Shown here: piece after piece, positions 6,890-14,824 of the stretch
Numbering within the stretch: the stretch's first letter is position 1
Layout of the letters: the number at the start of each line of letters is the position of its first letter
DNA from: an uncultured Ruminiclostridium sp.
GTDB lineage: Bacteria; Bacillota; Clostridia; Oscillospirales; Acutalibacteraceae
Assembly: GCA_902490005.1 (NCBI GenBank)
Contig: CABUCM010000027.1
Span: 1-35,068 of the forward strand
Direction: 5' to 3'
DNA: 35,068 bases
Program-made: the position numbers and the translations under genes
Notes under the pieces: model-generated
Seen by the model: the letters and a program-made list of their open reading frames with translations, nothing else
Databases searched by the model: none
What the model was told of the DNA's origin: nothing

Positions 6890-8494
6890 ATGAGAATTTA
6901 CCCCAATGATAATTTAAAGCAATCCTGCTGTCCCCCTCCCCCGCCATGCTGCTGTATGCCGGTACCTTGCCAATGTACCGGCCCTACTGGCGCGACAGGC
7001 GCGACAGGAGCAACGGGAGCCACAGGTCCGCAGGGTCCCAGAGGTCCGCAAGGCCCTCAGGGATTACAGGGTGTAACCGGCGCCACTGGCCCTGTCGGGC
7101 CTACCGGAGCCACGGGAGCCCCAGGTACTGGAGCGACTGGCCCTACTGGCGCTGCCGGAGCGACAGGAGCAACGGGAGCAACGGGTCCGCAGGGTCCCAG
7201 GGGTCCGCAAGGCCCTCAGGGATTACAGGGCGCAATCGGCCCCGTTGGGCCCCAGGGCATTGCAGGTGATCCCGGCGTCACAGGGCCTGCAGGCCCCACC
7301 GGAGCGACAGGAGCCACTGGCGCAACAGGAGCCGCCGGTATAGGAACGACCGGTGCGACTGGCCCCATCGGACCCGCTGGGCCTGCTGGCCCCACGGGCG
7401 CGACCGGCGCGGCTGGTGCCATAGGCGCTACCGGCGCGACAGGCGCGACCGGGGCAACCGGCGCCACCGGGCCTACCGGTCCAACAGGTCCCACTGGTCC
7501 TACCGGAGCGACGGGAGACATTGGCCCCACTGGCTTAGCCGGTGCAACCGGCCCTACTGGCCCCACGGGCGCGACCGGCGCGGCTGGTGCCGTAGGCGCT
7601 ACCGGCGCGACAGGTGCTACCGGGGCAACCGGTGCCAGTATTACCGGCGCTGCCGGGCCTACCGGTCCAACAGGCCCTACCGGTCCAACAGGCCCTACTG
7701 GTCCTACCGGAGCGACGGGAGACATTGGCCCCACTGGCCCCACTGGTCCTACTGGTCCTACTGGCCCTACTGGCCCCACGGGCGCGACCGGAACAGATGG
7801 TGCTGTAGGCGCTACCGGCGCGACAGGTGAAACCGGCCCTGCCGGGCCCACTGGAGCGACGGGTGACACCGGCGAAATCGGGCCTACCGGGCCTACTGGA
7901 GAAACCGGGCCCGAAGGAGCCGTTGGTCCTACCGGGGCTGCCGCGACTGTTACCGTAGGGTCTGTTACCACCGGAGATCCCGGAACAGAAGCCAGCGTAA
8001 CCAACTCTGGAACCGATACCGACGCAGTTCTTGATTTTGTGATCCCCAGAGGGGAACCGGGAGGCGGAGGCGCGCCAGATGTGCTGGCCACGGTAGACGC
8101 TACTGTACAGCCTACCGCCGCCGGAAAAGCGCTGATTTTTAACGACACGCCTCTGGTTTCGGGCAACTCTATCTCCCATACCGCGGGCACCTCTAATGTG
8201 GAGATCAACCAGCCTGGAATTTATCAGGCTACTTTCCACGGTACCGCCTCTGTAACCGCTGGTACCGCTATTCCGGCCAGCCTGACAGTCCGCCTGAACG
8301 TAAACGGCTCTCCTGTAACCGGCGCCGCCGCTACAAAAACCTTTACCGCTTCCGGCGAGGTGACCAATCTGTCTTTCAGCGTGCCTTTCCAGGTCACATC
8401 CACCCCCACTACGATTGAAGTAGTATCTGAGGACGCGGGCTTCGAGATGACTGATATCGCCCTGAACGTATTCCGTTTAGGCGACGCCACCTAG
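6890..8494 (+). CDS. Collagen-like exosporium/surface glycoprotein (BclA-like)
   Basis: This 534-residue protein has three parts. Residues 1-30 are short and Cys/Pro-rich with seven cysteines (13, 14, 20-22, 27, 29), suggesting disulfide anchoring. Residues 31 to about 350 are Gly-X-Y repeats dominated by GAT and GPT triplets, which form collagen-like triple helices and are O-glycosylated on Thr in Bacillus BclA. Phase slips occur at GAPGTG, GIGTTG and GASITG. After a linker (VTNSGTDTDAVLDFVIPRG, then GGGG), the last 140 residues form a beta-rich C-terminal domain like the trimerising BclA tip domain. There is no Sec signal, as in BclA-type proteins assembled from the mother cell. AAGGAGG precedes the ATG. 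Spore location is inferred from family and promoter. Confidence 0.88.
   Translation: MRIYPNDNLKQSCCPPPPPCCCMPVPCQCTGPTGATGATGATGATGPQGPRGPQGPQGLQGVTGATGPVGPTGATGAPGTGATGPTGAAGATGATGATGPQGPRGPQGPQGLQGAIGPVGPQGIAGDPGVTGPAGPTGATGATGATGAAGIGTTGATGPIGPAGPAGPTGATGAAGAIGATGATGATGATGATGPTGPTGPTGPTGATGDIGPTGLAGATGPTGPTGATGAAGAVGATGATGATGATGASITGAAGPTGPTGPTGPTGPTGPTGATGDIGPTGPTGPTGPTGPTGPTGATGTDGAVGATGATGETGPAGPTGATGDTGEIGPTGPTGETGPEGAVGPTGAAATVTVGSVTTGDPGTEASVTNSGTDTDAVLDFVIPRGEPGGGGAPDVLATVDATVQPTAAGKALIFNDTPLVSGNSISHTAGTSNVEINQPGIYQATFHGTASVTAGTAIPASLTVRLNVNGSPVTGAAATKTFTASGEVTNLSFSVPFQVTSTPTTIEVVSEDAGFEMTDIALNVFRLGDAT
7025..7230 (+). repeat. Duplicated 47-bp DNA segment within the collagen-like gene
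   Basis: Positions 7025-7071 and 7184-7230 are identical except for one base (7042 A versus 7201 G). The 159-bp offset is a whole number of codons (53). Both encode the same Gln/Arg-rich triplets (GPQGPRGPQGPQGLQG), which differ from the surrounding GAT/GPT triplets and must have been copied as a block. Confidence 0.85.
7387..7635 (+). repeat. Second in-frame duplication within the collagen-like gene
   Basis: Positions 7387-7464 and 7558-7635 are near-identical at the DNA level (offset 171 bp, 57 codons), with a few substitutions such as ATA versus GTA and CGCG versus TGCT. A further copied block, beginning CCGGTCCAACAGG and ending in GACATTGGCCCCACTGG, occurs near 7476 and again near 7680. 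The tract has evidently grown by unequal exchange or slippage. Confidence 0.75.
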
Positions 8495-8555
8495 TAACGG
8501 CAAAAGCCTTGCTTCCACAAAGTTGGGAACCGTTATGTTGAAAGAGGTAGCCCTC

Positions 8556-8723
8556 ATGAAAATCTATCATTGCGACGACCCAAAAGATAATCCCATCCCT
8601 CTGTGGATGCTGGAAAGCAAGCCGTGTGTTTCCCAAACTCAGGAGAAACCGGCTGAGCCTCTTTTTCAGGATTTAAGCTGTTTTTTCCCGGCCTTTTACC
8701 GGCCCTGGAAAAAGAAAAGCTGA
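8556..8723 (+). CDS. Small hypothetical protein, 55 aa
   Basis: An ATG at 8556 preceded by AAAGAGGT at suitable spacing opens a 55-residue frame, MKIYHCDDPK to FYRPWKKKS, 61 nt after the collagen-like gene and ahead of a GC-rich hairpin. It has a Cys/Asp-rich N-terminus, a Pro/Trp-containing middle (NPIPLWMLE) and a basic C-terminal tail. I recognise no family. Its position suggests co-transcription with the spore-surface gene. The longer frame from 8523 has a poorer start context. It could be chance, given its length, but start signal, spacing and hairpin favour a real gene. Confidence 0.5.
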   Translation: MKIYHCDDPKDNPIPLWMLESKPCVSQTQEKPAEPLFQDLSCFFPAFYRPWKKKS

Positions 8724-8757
8724 ATCCAACCGTCAGCGAATTAGCCCCTATCAAAAA

Positions 8758-8795
8758 GCCGGCGGCGCGTGAGTTTTCACGCGCCGGCAGCTTCT
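8758..8795 (+). terminator. GC-rich hairpin ending the collagen-like unit
   Basis: GGCGCGTGA pairs with TCACGCGCC (9 bp, 4-nt loop), extended by GCC/GGC past a short bulge. The downstream sequence CAGCTTCTGTTTG is only moderately T-rich, so termination may be partial. About 215 nt without a gene follow before the pyrG stop. Confidence 0.55.
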
Positions 8796-9008
8796 GTTTG
8801 ACAGCTTTAGCAAATATGGCCTTCCGCGCCGCGGCGGCTGACGCCGGTTTCGGCAGATGGTGCCCGGACATTTTTTTTGCTAAACTTCTATCCCTTCCAC
8901 CATTGCTGAAAATATTGTTTTTCAATATCAGCATTTTTGGCCGATTCCGGTTCCAACGAGCTTCAAATCTCAATTTTTTGTCCGCGTTTTCCATAGCGCC
9001 TCGAAAAG

Positions 9009-10610
9009 TCAACCCTGGTTTTTCAGCGCCGCGGCGATAAACTCCCGGAACAGGGGATGCGCCCGGTTAGGCCGGGATTTAAACTCAGGATGGTACTGGA
9101 CGCCAACATAAAAATCATATTCCGGCAGCTCTACCGCCTCTACCAGCCGTCCGTCGGGAGAGGTCCCGGCAAGAACCATACCGGCCTCCTCCAGCTGCCG
9201 GCGGTAGCTGTTGTTCAGTTCATAGCGATGACGGTGCCTTTCGGTAATCCCTTGCTTTTGATAAGCCTTTTCCAGTACGGTGCCAGGCTTAATGGCGCAG
9301 GGATACCCTCCCAGCCGCATAGTACCTCCCTTAGGCAGATTTCCATGCTGGTCGGGCATCAGGTCGATAACCGGGTGGGCACAGCCGGAATCAAACTCGC
9401 TGGAATTGGCGTCCCTCCAGGAAAGGATATTCCTGGCGTATTCAATCACCGCCACCTGCATTCCCAGGCAGATACCAAAATAAGGGATGCGGTTGGCCCT
9501 GGCGTACTGGGCCGTGTGGATCATCCCTTCAATGCCACGTCCGCCGAAGCCGCCGGGTACGATAATGCCATCCACCCCATCCAGAAAACGGGCGCAGCCC
9601 TTCTCTGTCAGTTTTTCCGAATCCACCCACTTGATTTCCACCTTGGCGTTATTTTCATAGCCCGCATGGGACAAAGCCTCCGCCACGGAGAGATAGGCGT
9701 CATGCAGCTTTACATATTTTCCCACCAGAGCGATATTCACGGTTTCCTTCGCGTTTTCAATCCGCTTGAGCATCTGTTTCCATTCGGCCAGGTCGCCAGG
9801 GCCGCGGTCAAGCCGCAGTTCCCGGCACACGATATCCGCCAGGCCGTTTTTCTCCAGCATCATCGGGGCCTGGTACAGCACCGGCAGGGTCAGGTTCTCA
9901 ATCACGCAGTCCTCCTGCACGTTGCAGAACAAGGCGATCTTCTGGCGGATGGATTGGTCGATAGGCTCGTCACAGCGGGTGATGATGATATCCGGCATAA
10001 TGCCGAAGGATTGAAGCTCCTTCACCGAGTGCTGGGTAGGTTTGGATTTGTGCTCCCCGGAGCTTTTGATGTAAGGCACCAAGGTCACATGGATAAACAG
10101 GCAGTTATGCCGTCCCGCCTCGTGGGACACCTGCCTGATGGCCTCCAGAAAGGGCTGGCTTTCGATATCGCCTGTGGTGCCGCCGATTTCCGTTATTACC
10201 ACGTCGGCGTCTGTTTTTCTTCCCACCGTGTAAATAAAGCTTTTAATCTCGTTGGTGATATGGGGAATTACCTGAATGGTTTCTCCCAGGTACTCGCCCC
10301 GGCGTTCCTTTTGCAGCACGTTCCAGTAAACCTTGCCGGTAGTCAGGTTGGAGAATTGGTTCAGGTCCTCGTCGATAAACCGTTCGTAATGGCCTAAATC
10401 CAAATCGGTCTCCGCGCCGTCCTCGGTGACGAACACCTCGCCGTGCTGATAAGGGCTCATGGTACCCGGGTCAACGTTGATATAGGGGTCCAGCTTCTGC
10501 GCCGCTACCCGCAGGCCCCTGGCCTTAAGCAGCCGCCCCAGGGACGCGGCGGTAATTCCCTTTCCCAGGCCGGAGACAACGCCCCCGGTTACAAAAATAT
10601 ATTTTGTCAT
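9009..10610 (-). CDS. pyrG: CTP synthase
   Basis: This 533-residue enzyme converts UTP, ATP and glutamine (or ammonia) to CTP in the cytoplasm. The N-terminal synthetase domain has the P-loop GGVVSGLGKGI (9-19), KLDPYINVDPGTMSPYQHGE (39-58) and the metal-binding TEDGAETDLDLGHYERF stretch. The C-terminal class I glutamine amidotransferase domain has GICLGMQ with nucleophile Cys381 and the YHPEF motif with His507 and Glu509. Length is normal for the family. AAGGAGAG precedes the ATG. It lies 133 nt after the ANTAR regulator on the same strand, at the end of the nitrogen cluster. As a glutamine consumer it fits the context, but it probably also has its own promoter. Confidence 0.97.
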   Translation of the reverse strand: MTKYIFVTGGVVSGLGKGITAASLGRLLKARGLRVAAQKLDPYINVDPGTMSPYQHGEVFVTEDGAETDLDLGHYERFIDEDLNQFSNLTTGKVYWNVLQKERRGEYLGETIQVIPHITNEIKSFIYTVGRKTDADVVITEIGGTTGDIESQPFLEAIRQVSHEAGRHNCLFIHVTLVPYIKSSGEHKSKPTQHSVKELQSFGIMPDIIITRCDEPIDQSIRQKIALFCNVQEDCVIENLTLPVLYQAPMMLEKNGLADIVCRELRLDRGPGDLAEWKQMLKRIENAKETVNIALVGKYVKLHDAYLSVAEALSHAGYENNAKVEIKWVDSEKLTEKGCARFLDGVDGIIVPGGFGGRGIEGMIHTAQYARANRIPYFGICLGMQVAVIEYARNILSWRDANSSEFDSGCAHPVIDLMPDQHGNLPKGGTMRLGGYPCAIKPGTVLEKAYQKQGITERHRHRYELNNSYRRQLEEAGMVLAGTSPDGRLVEAVELPEYDFYVGVQYHPEFKSRPNRAHPLFREFIAAALKNQG

Positions 10611-10640
10611 GGTTTTCTCTCCTTCTCAAAGGCCGTTCAA

Positions 10641-10655
10641 GCCCGGCAGAGTATA
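10641..10655 (-). promoter_or_regulatory. Possible pyrG promoter -10 with GGGC initiation site
   Basis: On the minus strand TATACT (10655-10650) is followed 5 nt later by GGGCTTG (from 10644). Transcripts starting with GGGC are the hallmark of CTP-sensed pyrG leaders in Bacillus, but no good -35 and no U-tract terminator are seen between here and the start codon. Confidence 0.3.
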
Positions 10656-10683
10656 AAGGTTTCCTTGAAAATCGCTCTGGATA

Positions 10684-10722
10684 CAAAACGTAAGAGCCCC
10701 GCCAGCTACGGAAAAGGGGCCC
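10684..10722 (-). terminator. Weak hairpin after the ANTAR regulator gene
   Basis: Minus-strand GGGCCCC pairs with GGGGCTC (one G-U pair) across a 15-nt loop, followed by TTACGTTTTG. It could give partial termination between the ANTAR gene and pyrG. Confidence 0.35.
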
Positions 10723-10743
10723 ATTCTAATTTTTAATTAAATT

Positions 10744-11313
10744 TCAGCTTTCATAGCTCCTGATAATATCCTCAGCCACCTCCCGGCGGGAAACCCGCTG
10801 GTCCATGGCCTTTTTTTCAATGTAGCGGTGAGCCTGCTGTTCGGTAAAATCGGAATATTGTATCAGCACGCATTTTGCCCGGTCCACCAAACGGATATCA
10901 TCAATTTTTTTCTGAAGCTTCGTGTTCTCGTTTTTTAGCCCCAGCATTCTCCGCCGGGCCGCGGCCGCCAGCTTCAGGGACTGGCAGAAAAACTGCTTGC
11001 TGAGAGGCTTTGGCAAAACCATCACGCCGCTGTCTTCCACCCGTGCGGAAACCTCGTCCGCTATTTCCGCCTTTACCAAAAGCAGAACGCCGGCGTCGGT
11101 GCTTTGCGCCGTCCACAGTGCCAGCTGCTCCCCGGACTCATCCCGCAGGGGCGCGTTGATAACCACCAGGCTGAAGCCGTCCTCCGCCATGGATCGCCGC
11201 GCCTCCCCGCCGTTATCCGCAAATACCACCTGGCCGTATTCCTGGCCCCGCAGCAGTTCCCGCAGAAACTCCCGGCCATTGGCGCTGCTGGAGACAATTA
11301 AGACTCTTTCCAT
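10744..11313 (-). CDS. ANTAR-domain response regulator (transcription antiterminator)
   Basis: This 189-residue protein has an N-terminal receiver-like domain (1-115), a helical linker (116-138) and a C-terminal ANTAR RNA-binding domain (about 139-186) with the family pattern VDRAKCVLIQ, FTEQQAHRYI, KKAMDQRVSRREVAEDII. ANTAR proteins bind paired hexaloop RNA hairpins and block terminators; in clostridia they are known beside glutamine synthetase genes. The receiver is degenerate: the phospho-acceptor position falls on Val51 (LVVINAPL), the acidic pocket is Ser8-Ser10, and only Lys102 (LPKP) remains. It is therefore probably not phosphorylated and may sense a ligand or a protein partner such as a glutamine synthetase. 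It follows glnA by 46 nt on the same strand and is the obvious regulator of the two attenuated leaders at 17886-18221. Confidence 0.9.
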   Translation of the reverse strand: MERVLIVSSSANGREFLRELLRGQEYGQVVFADNGGEARRSMAEDGFSLVVINAPLRDESGEQLALWTAQSTDAGVLLLVKAEIADEVSARVEDSGVMVLPKPLSKQFFCQSLKLAAAARRRMLGLKNENTKLQKKIDDIRLVDRAKCVLIQYSDFTEQQAHRYIEKKAMDQRVSRREVAEDIIRSYES

Positions 11314-11359
11314 TCCCTCACCCGGCTCCCTCTTCTAAGATACGGTTAGAACGCGGCCT

Positions 11360-12676
11360 TTAAATGGTGGTAAAATACAGCTCCCGCTCCACGGCGGCCT
11401 TATCCGCCGCCGCCTGATACCGGTTCCAGTCTTCCAGCTTGGCGTCACAGTAGTTTTCCAGGGTTTTCGCAGGCAGAATGTTCCCAACGAACTGGCTGTT
11501 CCGGGCCAAGGCAACGGCCTCCTTTAAATTTTCAGGCAGCATGGGCAGCCCCTGTAAACCGCCGGCGTTGTAAAGGTTCAAATCCACGGCGGCAGGCAGG
11601 GGCAGTTCCCTGCGAATGCCATCCAGGCCCGCGTACAGCAGCATGGCGAACGCCAAATGAGGGTTGCAGGACGGGTCCGGAGACCGGACCTCCATTCTGC
11701 TTCGGGCCGCGGCGGCGGCGGGAATCCGGATCAGCTGGGACCGGTTCTGGTGGGACCAGGACAGGTATTTGGGGGCTTCAAAGGCCCCAAACCTGGCATA
11801 GGAATTGGTCAGGGGATTTAAAAACGCGGTGATCTCCCGGATATGCTCCAGCACGCCGGCCATAAAATGTTCCGCCTCTGGGCAGTGGCCCTCGCCCGGA
11901 GCGGTTTTGAAAATGTTTCTGCCTTCCTGGGACAGGGAAATATTCACATGCAGGCCGCTGCCGCTTTTCTCCGGCAGGGGCTTGGGCATAAAACAGGCAT
12001 ACAGCCCGTTTCTCGCCGCGATGGATTTTACCGCCGTTTTAAAGCTTAAGAGGTTATCCGCGGCGGAAAGAGCGTCGCTGTATTTAAAGTCGATTTCGTT
12101 CTGCCCCGGCCCCTGCTCGTGGTGGGAGGTTTCCGGATGGATTCCCATTTCCTCCAGGGTCAGGCAGATCTCCCTGCGGACATTTTCCCCCTTATCATTG
12201 GGGGCGATGTCGCAGTATCCCCCAAAATCGTGGGGAATCTGGGTCGGATTGCCCTTTTCATCGGTTTCAAACAGGTAAAACTCGCATTCCGCCCCTATTT
12301 TGCACACATAACCCAGGCGGGCGGCCTCCTTCACCGCTTTTTGCAAAATATACCGGGAGCTTCCCTCGAAAGGTTCCCCGTTGGGATAGTTCACGTTGCA
12401 CAGCAAGCGCACCACCCGTCCATGAGACGGCCGCCAAGGCAAAATGGACAACGTGGATGGATCCGGCACGATAAACAGGTCGGATTTTTCCACGTTGAGA
12501 AAGCCCCGCACCGCGGAGGCGTCAAAGGAAATTCCAGTTTCAAACGCCCTGGGCAGCTCATCAGGCATGATGGAAATATTCTTCTGAATGCCGAACAGAT
12601 CGCTGAACGCCAAACGGATAAATTTCACATCGTTTTCCTGTACAAATCTCAGAACTTCCAATGCCGTATCAGTCAT
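11360..12676 (-). CDS. glnA: Glutamine synthetase type I
   Basis: This 438-residue GSI makes glutamine from glutamate, ammonia and ATP. The N-terminal beta-grasp domain includes VKFIRLAFSDLFGIQKNI (17-34). The catalytic domain shows IGAECEFYLF, the GPGQNEIDFKY stretch with metal-binding glutamates, SGSGLHVNISL, and the ATP/glutamate-binding NSYARF and RSRMEVRSPDPSCNPHLAFA regions. Length and the lack of an NLYDLPPEE-type tyrosine loop (here DLNLYNAGG) point to a form not controlled by adenylylation. AAGGAGG sits at good spacing before ATG 12676. It is separated from the upstream glutamate synthase subunit by 191 nt holding a -10 box, so it may be transcribed alone as well as by read-through. 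Confidence 0.95.
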   Translation of the reverse strand: MTDTALEVLRFVQENDVKFIRLAFSDLFGIQKNISIMPDELPRAFETGISFDASAVRGFLNVEKSDLFIVPDPSTLSILPWRPSHGRVVRLLCNVNYPNGEPFEGSSRYILQKAVKEAARLGYVCKIGAECEFYLFETDEKGNPTQIPHDFGGYCDIAPNDKGENVRREICLTLEEMGIHPETSHHEQGPGQNEIDFKYSDALSAADNLLSFKTAVKSIAARNGLYACFMPKPLPEKSGSGLHVNISLSQEGRNIFKTAPGEGHCPEAEHFMAGVLEHIREITAFLNPLTNSYARFGAFEAPKYLSWSHQNRSQLIRIPAAAAARSRMEVRSPDPSCNPHLAFAMLLYAGLDGIRRELPLPAAVDLNLYNAGGLQGLPMLPENLKEAVALARNSQFVGNILPAKTLENYCDAKLEDWNRYQAAADKAAVERELYFTTI

Positions 12677-12850
12677 AGCAAAATCCTCCTTACGGTTGGG
12701 CCGTTTTTATTGCCGGCTCCCCTTTGGCAAAGCCCCGATCCTAGCAGGGCCGAAAAGTTCGGACGGCGCTTTTCCGCCCATAGCTTTCCATTACCATTCC
12801 TGTGGAACCTAGTAAATTTTGAGGTTTAGGCGCTGGCCTTTTCATTTTTT

Positions 12851-12856
12851 ATTATA
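12851..12856 (-). promoter_or_regulatory. Possible -10 box of a glnA promoter
   Basis: Minus-strand TATAAT lies 12 nt past the stop of the GXGXG gene and about 175 nt upstream of glnA. The hexamer at 17 nt (ATACAA) is a poor -35. The long leader contains several short hairpins, but I find neither a loop of the A-x-x-G-x-x type nor a hairpin followed by a T-run, unlike the gltB-like and glnN leaders. Confidence 0.4.
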
Positions 12857-12867
12857 CAATAGAAAGG

Positions 12868-13590
12868 TTAGTTTTGTATATATAACTGATGATAAGGATT
12901 TTTTGTATTCTGAGAAAGCACGAAAAAGTGCTTGCTGAGGATCTCGTCCAAATCCTCATGAAACTCCCCGCAGAATTTCCGCAGCAAGGGCTCGATGGCG
13001 TTCAGATCCTCCTGGGCAGCGTCCTCAGCGTTTGCCTGGGGGGATATCCCCTCCGGCAGAGTGTCGCTTCGCAAATAAATTTTCCCGCCGTGCATCCCGG
13101 TACCGCAGAAGTAACCGGCGATGGGCTGGTTTTCATTGTGAAGCCCCAAAACCACGATCAGGCCGCCGGCCTGGTATTCCCCCAAAAAGCTGCCGGCCAC
13201 GCCGCCCACCACAATGGCGGGAACTTTTTCCTTGTATTGTTTCATATGGACGCCGGTGCGGTAGCCGGTGTCGCCCTGGATCAAAATCACGCCGCCGCGC
13301 ATGGCGTAGCCCGTGCCGTCGCCGGCGCTGCCGTGGACATAGATGGCCCCGTCGTTCATGGTGTCGCCGGTGGCCTCCTGAACGTTGCCGTAGACGCTGA
13401 TCTCCGTGCCGTCCAGATAAGACCCCAGGGCGTTGCCCGGCGTGCCCTTGACCATGATTTTCTTTCCACGGGAACCGCTGGCCAAATACCGCTGCCCCAG
13501 GCAATGGTGGATCTCGATATTTTGTTCCTTGCTTGCCCGCAGGCGGCCGTTTAATTCTTCATGCCCCAATTGGCTCGCGTCGATCTTCAT
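12868..13590 (-). CDS. Glutamate synthase GXGXG-domain subunit (GltB3-like)
   Basis: This 240-residue protein is the free-standing equivalent of the C-terminal right-handed beta-helix (GXGXG) domain of large glutamate synthase. It shows regular glycine-spaced turns from about residue 45 to 155: GTPGNALGSYLDG, GNVQEATGDTMNDG, GSAGDGTGYAMRGG, GDTGYRTGVHMK and GGVAGSFLGEYQAGG. In fused enzymes this domain is structural and scaffolds the ammonia channel between glutaminase and synthase sites. Its ATG overlaps the upstream FAD oxidoreductase stop by 4 nt (ATGA), indicating translational coupling. It is the last gene of the glutamate synthase set. Formylmethanofuran dehydrogenase subunit C has the same fold, but the context settles the assignment. 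Confidence 0.88.
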   Translation of the reverse strand: MKIDASQLGHEELNGRLRASKEQNIEIHHCLGQRYLASGSRGKKIMVKGTPGNALGSYLDGTEISVYGNVQEATGDTMNDGAIYVHGSAGDGTGYAMRGGVILIQGDTGYRTGVHMKQYKEKVPAIVVGGVAGSFLGEYQAGGLIVVLGLHNENQPIAGYFCGTGMHGGKIYLRSDTLPEGISPQANAEDAAQEDLNAIEPLLRKFCGEFHEDLDEILSKHFFVLSQNTKNPYHQLYIQN

Positions 13591-14819
13591 CCCGCGTTCC
13601 CTCCCAGCATTTCGTTTCTCTTCACCCGGGAAAACGCCATGAGCTGAGGCTTATGGCGGATCAATTCAAAATCAATGGCGGACAAAGGGGTCTGCTCCCG
13701 GATCAGGGCGGTATAAATTCCCGCCCTGGCCACATCCCCGATTAAAATATAGCCCGCCAGCCTGCCGTCTTTTACATAAAGCTTCTTATAATTTTCACCG
13801 TCCCGCTCAAAAAATACTTCTCCGTCATAGTTTCCCGCGGTCATCAGGTGAAGGCCGAAAAAGCCGATGGAATTCATGGGGATGGCTTTATCATAGCTTC
13901 GGCTGCCGCCGGCCATATTCACACCGGCGCATTCTCCCTGCATATAGGCGTTGGGAAGCAGCGCCAAAACCTTTTCTTCGCCTGTGGTAATATCTCTACT
14001 TTCAGTACAATCACCAGACGCATATACATTAGGTATTGAAGTTTGTCCTTTGGAATCCGTCACGATCCCCCGTTTGACGGCGCCGCCGGCGTTTTCCACC
14101 AGCCTGACGTTGGGGCGCACCCCTACCGCCATCACCAAAATATCAAAGGGAATCTCCTCACCGCTTTTTAAAACAGCGCAATTCGGTTTGAACTCCTGGG
14201 CCGCGTCGGAAAGCACAAACCCAATCCCGTGCGATTCCATGCGCCGCTGTACCGGCGCCGCAGACTCCTTATCCAAAATGCTGGGCAGAATATGGTCCGC
14301 CATATCCACCACTGTAATGGCCTTCGCCTTGCCGGCGATACCCTCGGCGCATTTCAGGCCTATCAGCCCGGCCCCCATAATCAGCACTCTGGCGTCGGGC
14401 GTGAGCATGCTTTCCAGGCGCAAGGCGTCGTCCAAAGAGAGGAACGTGGTCATATTATCCACCGTTTCCAGGCCCTTGATGGGGGGTACCGCCGGGCTGG
14501 AGCCGGTGGCGATCAGCAGCTTGTCATAGGAAAGCTCCCTGCCGTCGGAGAGCACCACCTTTTTCCTTTTGGGCTCCAGGTGGTCCGCCGAAACGCCGGC
14601 GATCAGCTGGCAGCGGTTTTCCTCATAGAAATTTTCCGGCCGGTATTTCATCCGTTCCCGATCTGTTTTTCCCGCCAGCAAATAGGAAATCAAGGGCCGG
14701 GAATAGGTGTGGTAGGGCTCGTTGGACACCATGGTGATGGACCCTTCCTGGTCCAATTGGCGGATTCCTTCCACACAGGCCACCGCCGCGGTGGAATTTC
14801 CAATCAGTACATATTTCAT
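13587..14819 (-). CDS. NAD(P)/FAD-dependent oxidoreductase, glutamate synthase-associated
   Basis: This protein of about 410 residues is a two-dinucleotide-binding flavoprotein. The N-terminal FAD site is YVLIGNSTAAVACVEGI and the central NAD(P)H site is RVLIMGAGLIGLKCAEGI; a YASGDCTE motif (FAD ribityl binding) follows in the C-terminal half. It resembles NADH:rubredoxin/nitrite-reductase-type reductases and GltD-like flavoproteins. Within this operon it most likely passes electrons from NAD(P)H to the four-cluster ferredoxin subunit and on to the FMN/Fe-S synthase subunit. ATG 14819 is preferred because AGAGG is then well spaced; a GTG at 14828 would leave no room for it. It starts 5 nt after the ferredoxin stop and overlaps the next gene by 4 nt. 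Confidence 0.85.
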   Translation of the reverse strand: MKYVLIGNSTAAVACVEGIRQLDQEGSITMVSNEPYHTYSRPLISYLLAGKTDRERMKYRPENFYEENRCQLIAGVSADHLEPKRKKVVLSDGRELSYDKLLIATGSSPAVPPIKGLETVDNMTTFLSLDDALRLESMLTPDARVLIMGAGLIGLKCAEGIAGKAKAITVVDMADHILPSILDKESAAPVQRRMESHGIGFVLSDAAQEFKPNCAVLKSGEEIPFDILVMAVGVRPNVRLVENAGGAVKRGIVTDSKGQTSIPNVYASGDCTESRDITTGEEKVLALLPNAYMQGECAGVNMAGGSRSYDKAIPMNSIGFFGLHLMTAGNYDGEVFFERDGENYKKLYVKDGRLAGYILIGDVARAGIYTALIREQTPLSAIDFELIRHKPQLMAFSRVKRNEMLGGNAG

Positions 14820-14824
14820 CACGC

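Noticed and set aside
7216..8239. Long open frames on the minus strand opposite the collagen-like gene
   Set aside because: Their Val/Pro/Ala or Gly/Arg repeats simply mirror the GAT/GPT codons of the real gene, and they lack ribosome-binding sites.
8554..9012. 152-codon frame on the minus strand between pyrG and the collagen-like gene
   Set aside because: Basic, low-complexity composition, no family resemblance and no start signal. It runs antisense through the small ORF and the hairpin.
12677..12867. ANTAR-type hairpin in the glnA leader
   Set aside because: The hairpins there have loops such as GAAAAG or CAGC, without the A1/G4 pattern, and no terminator follows.
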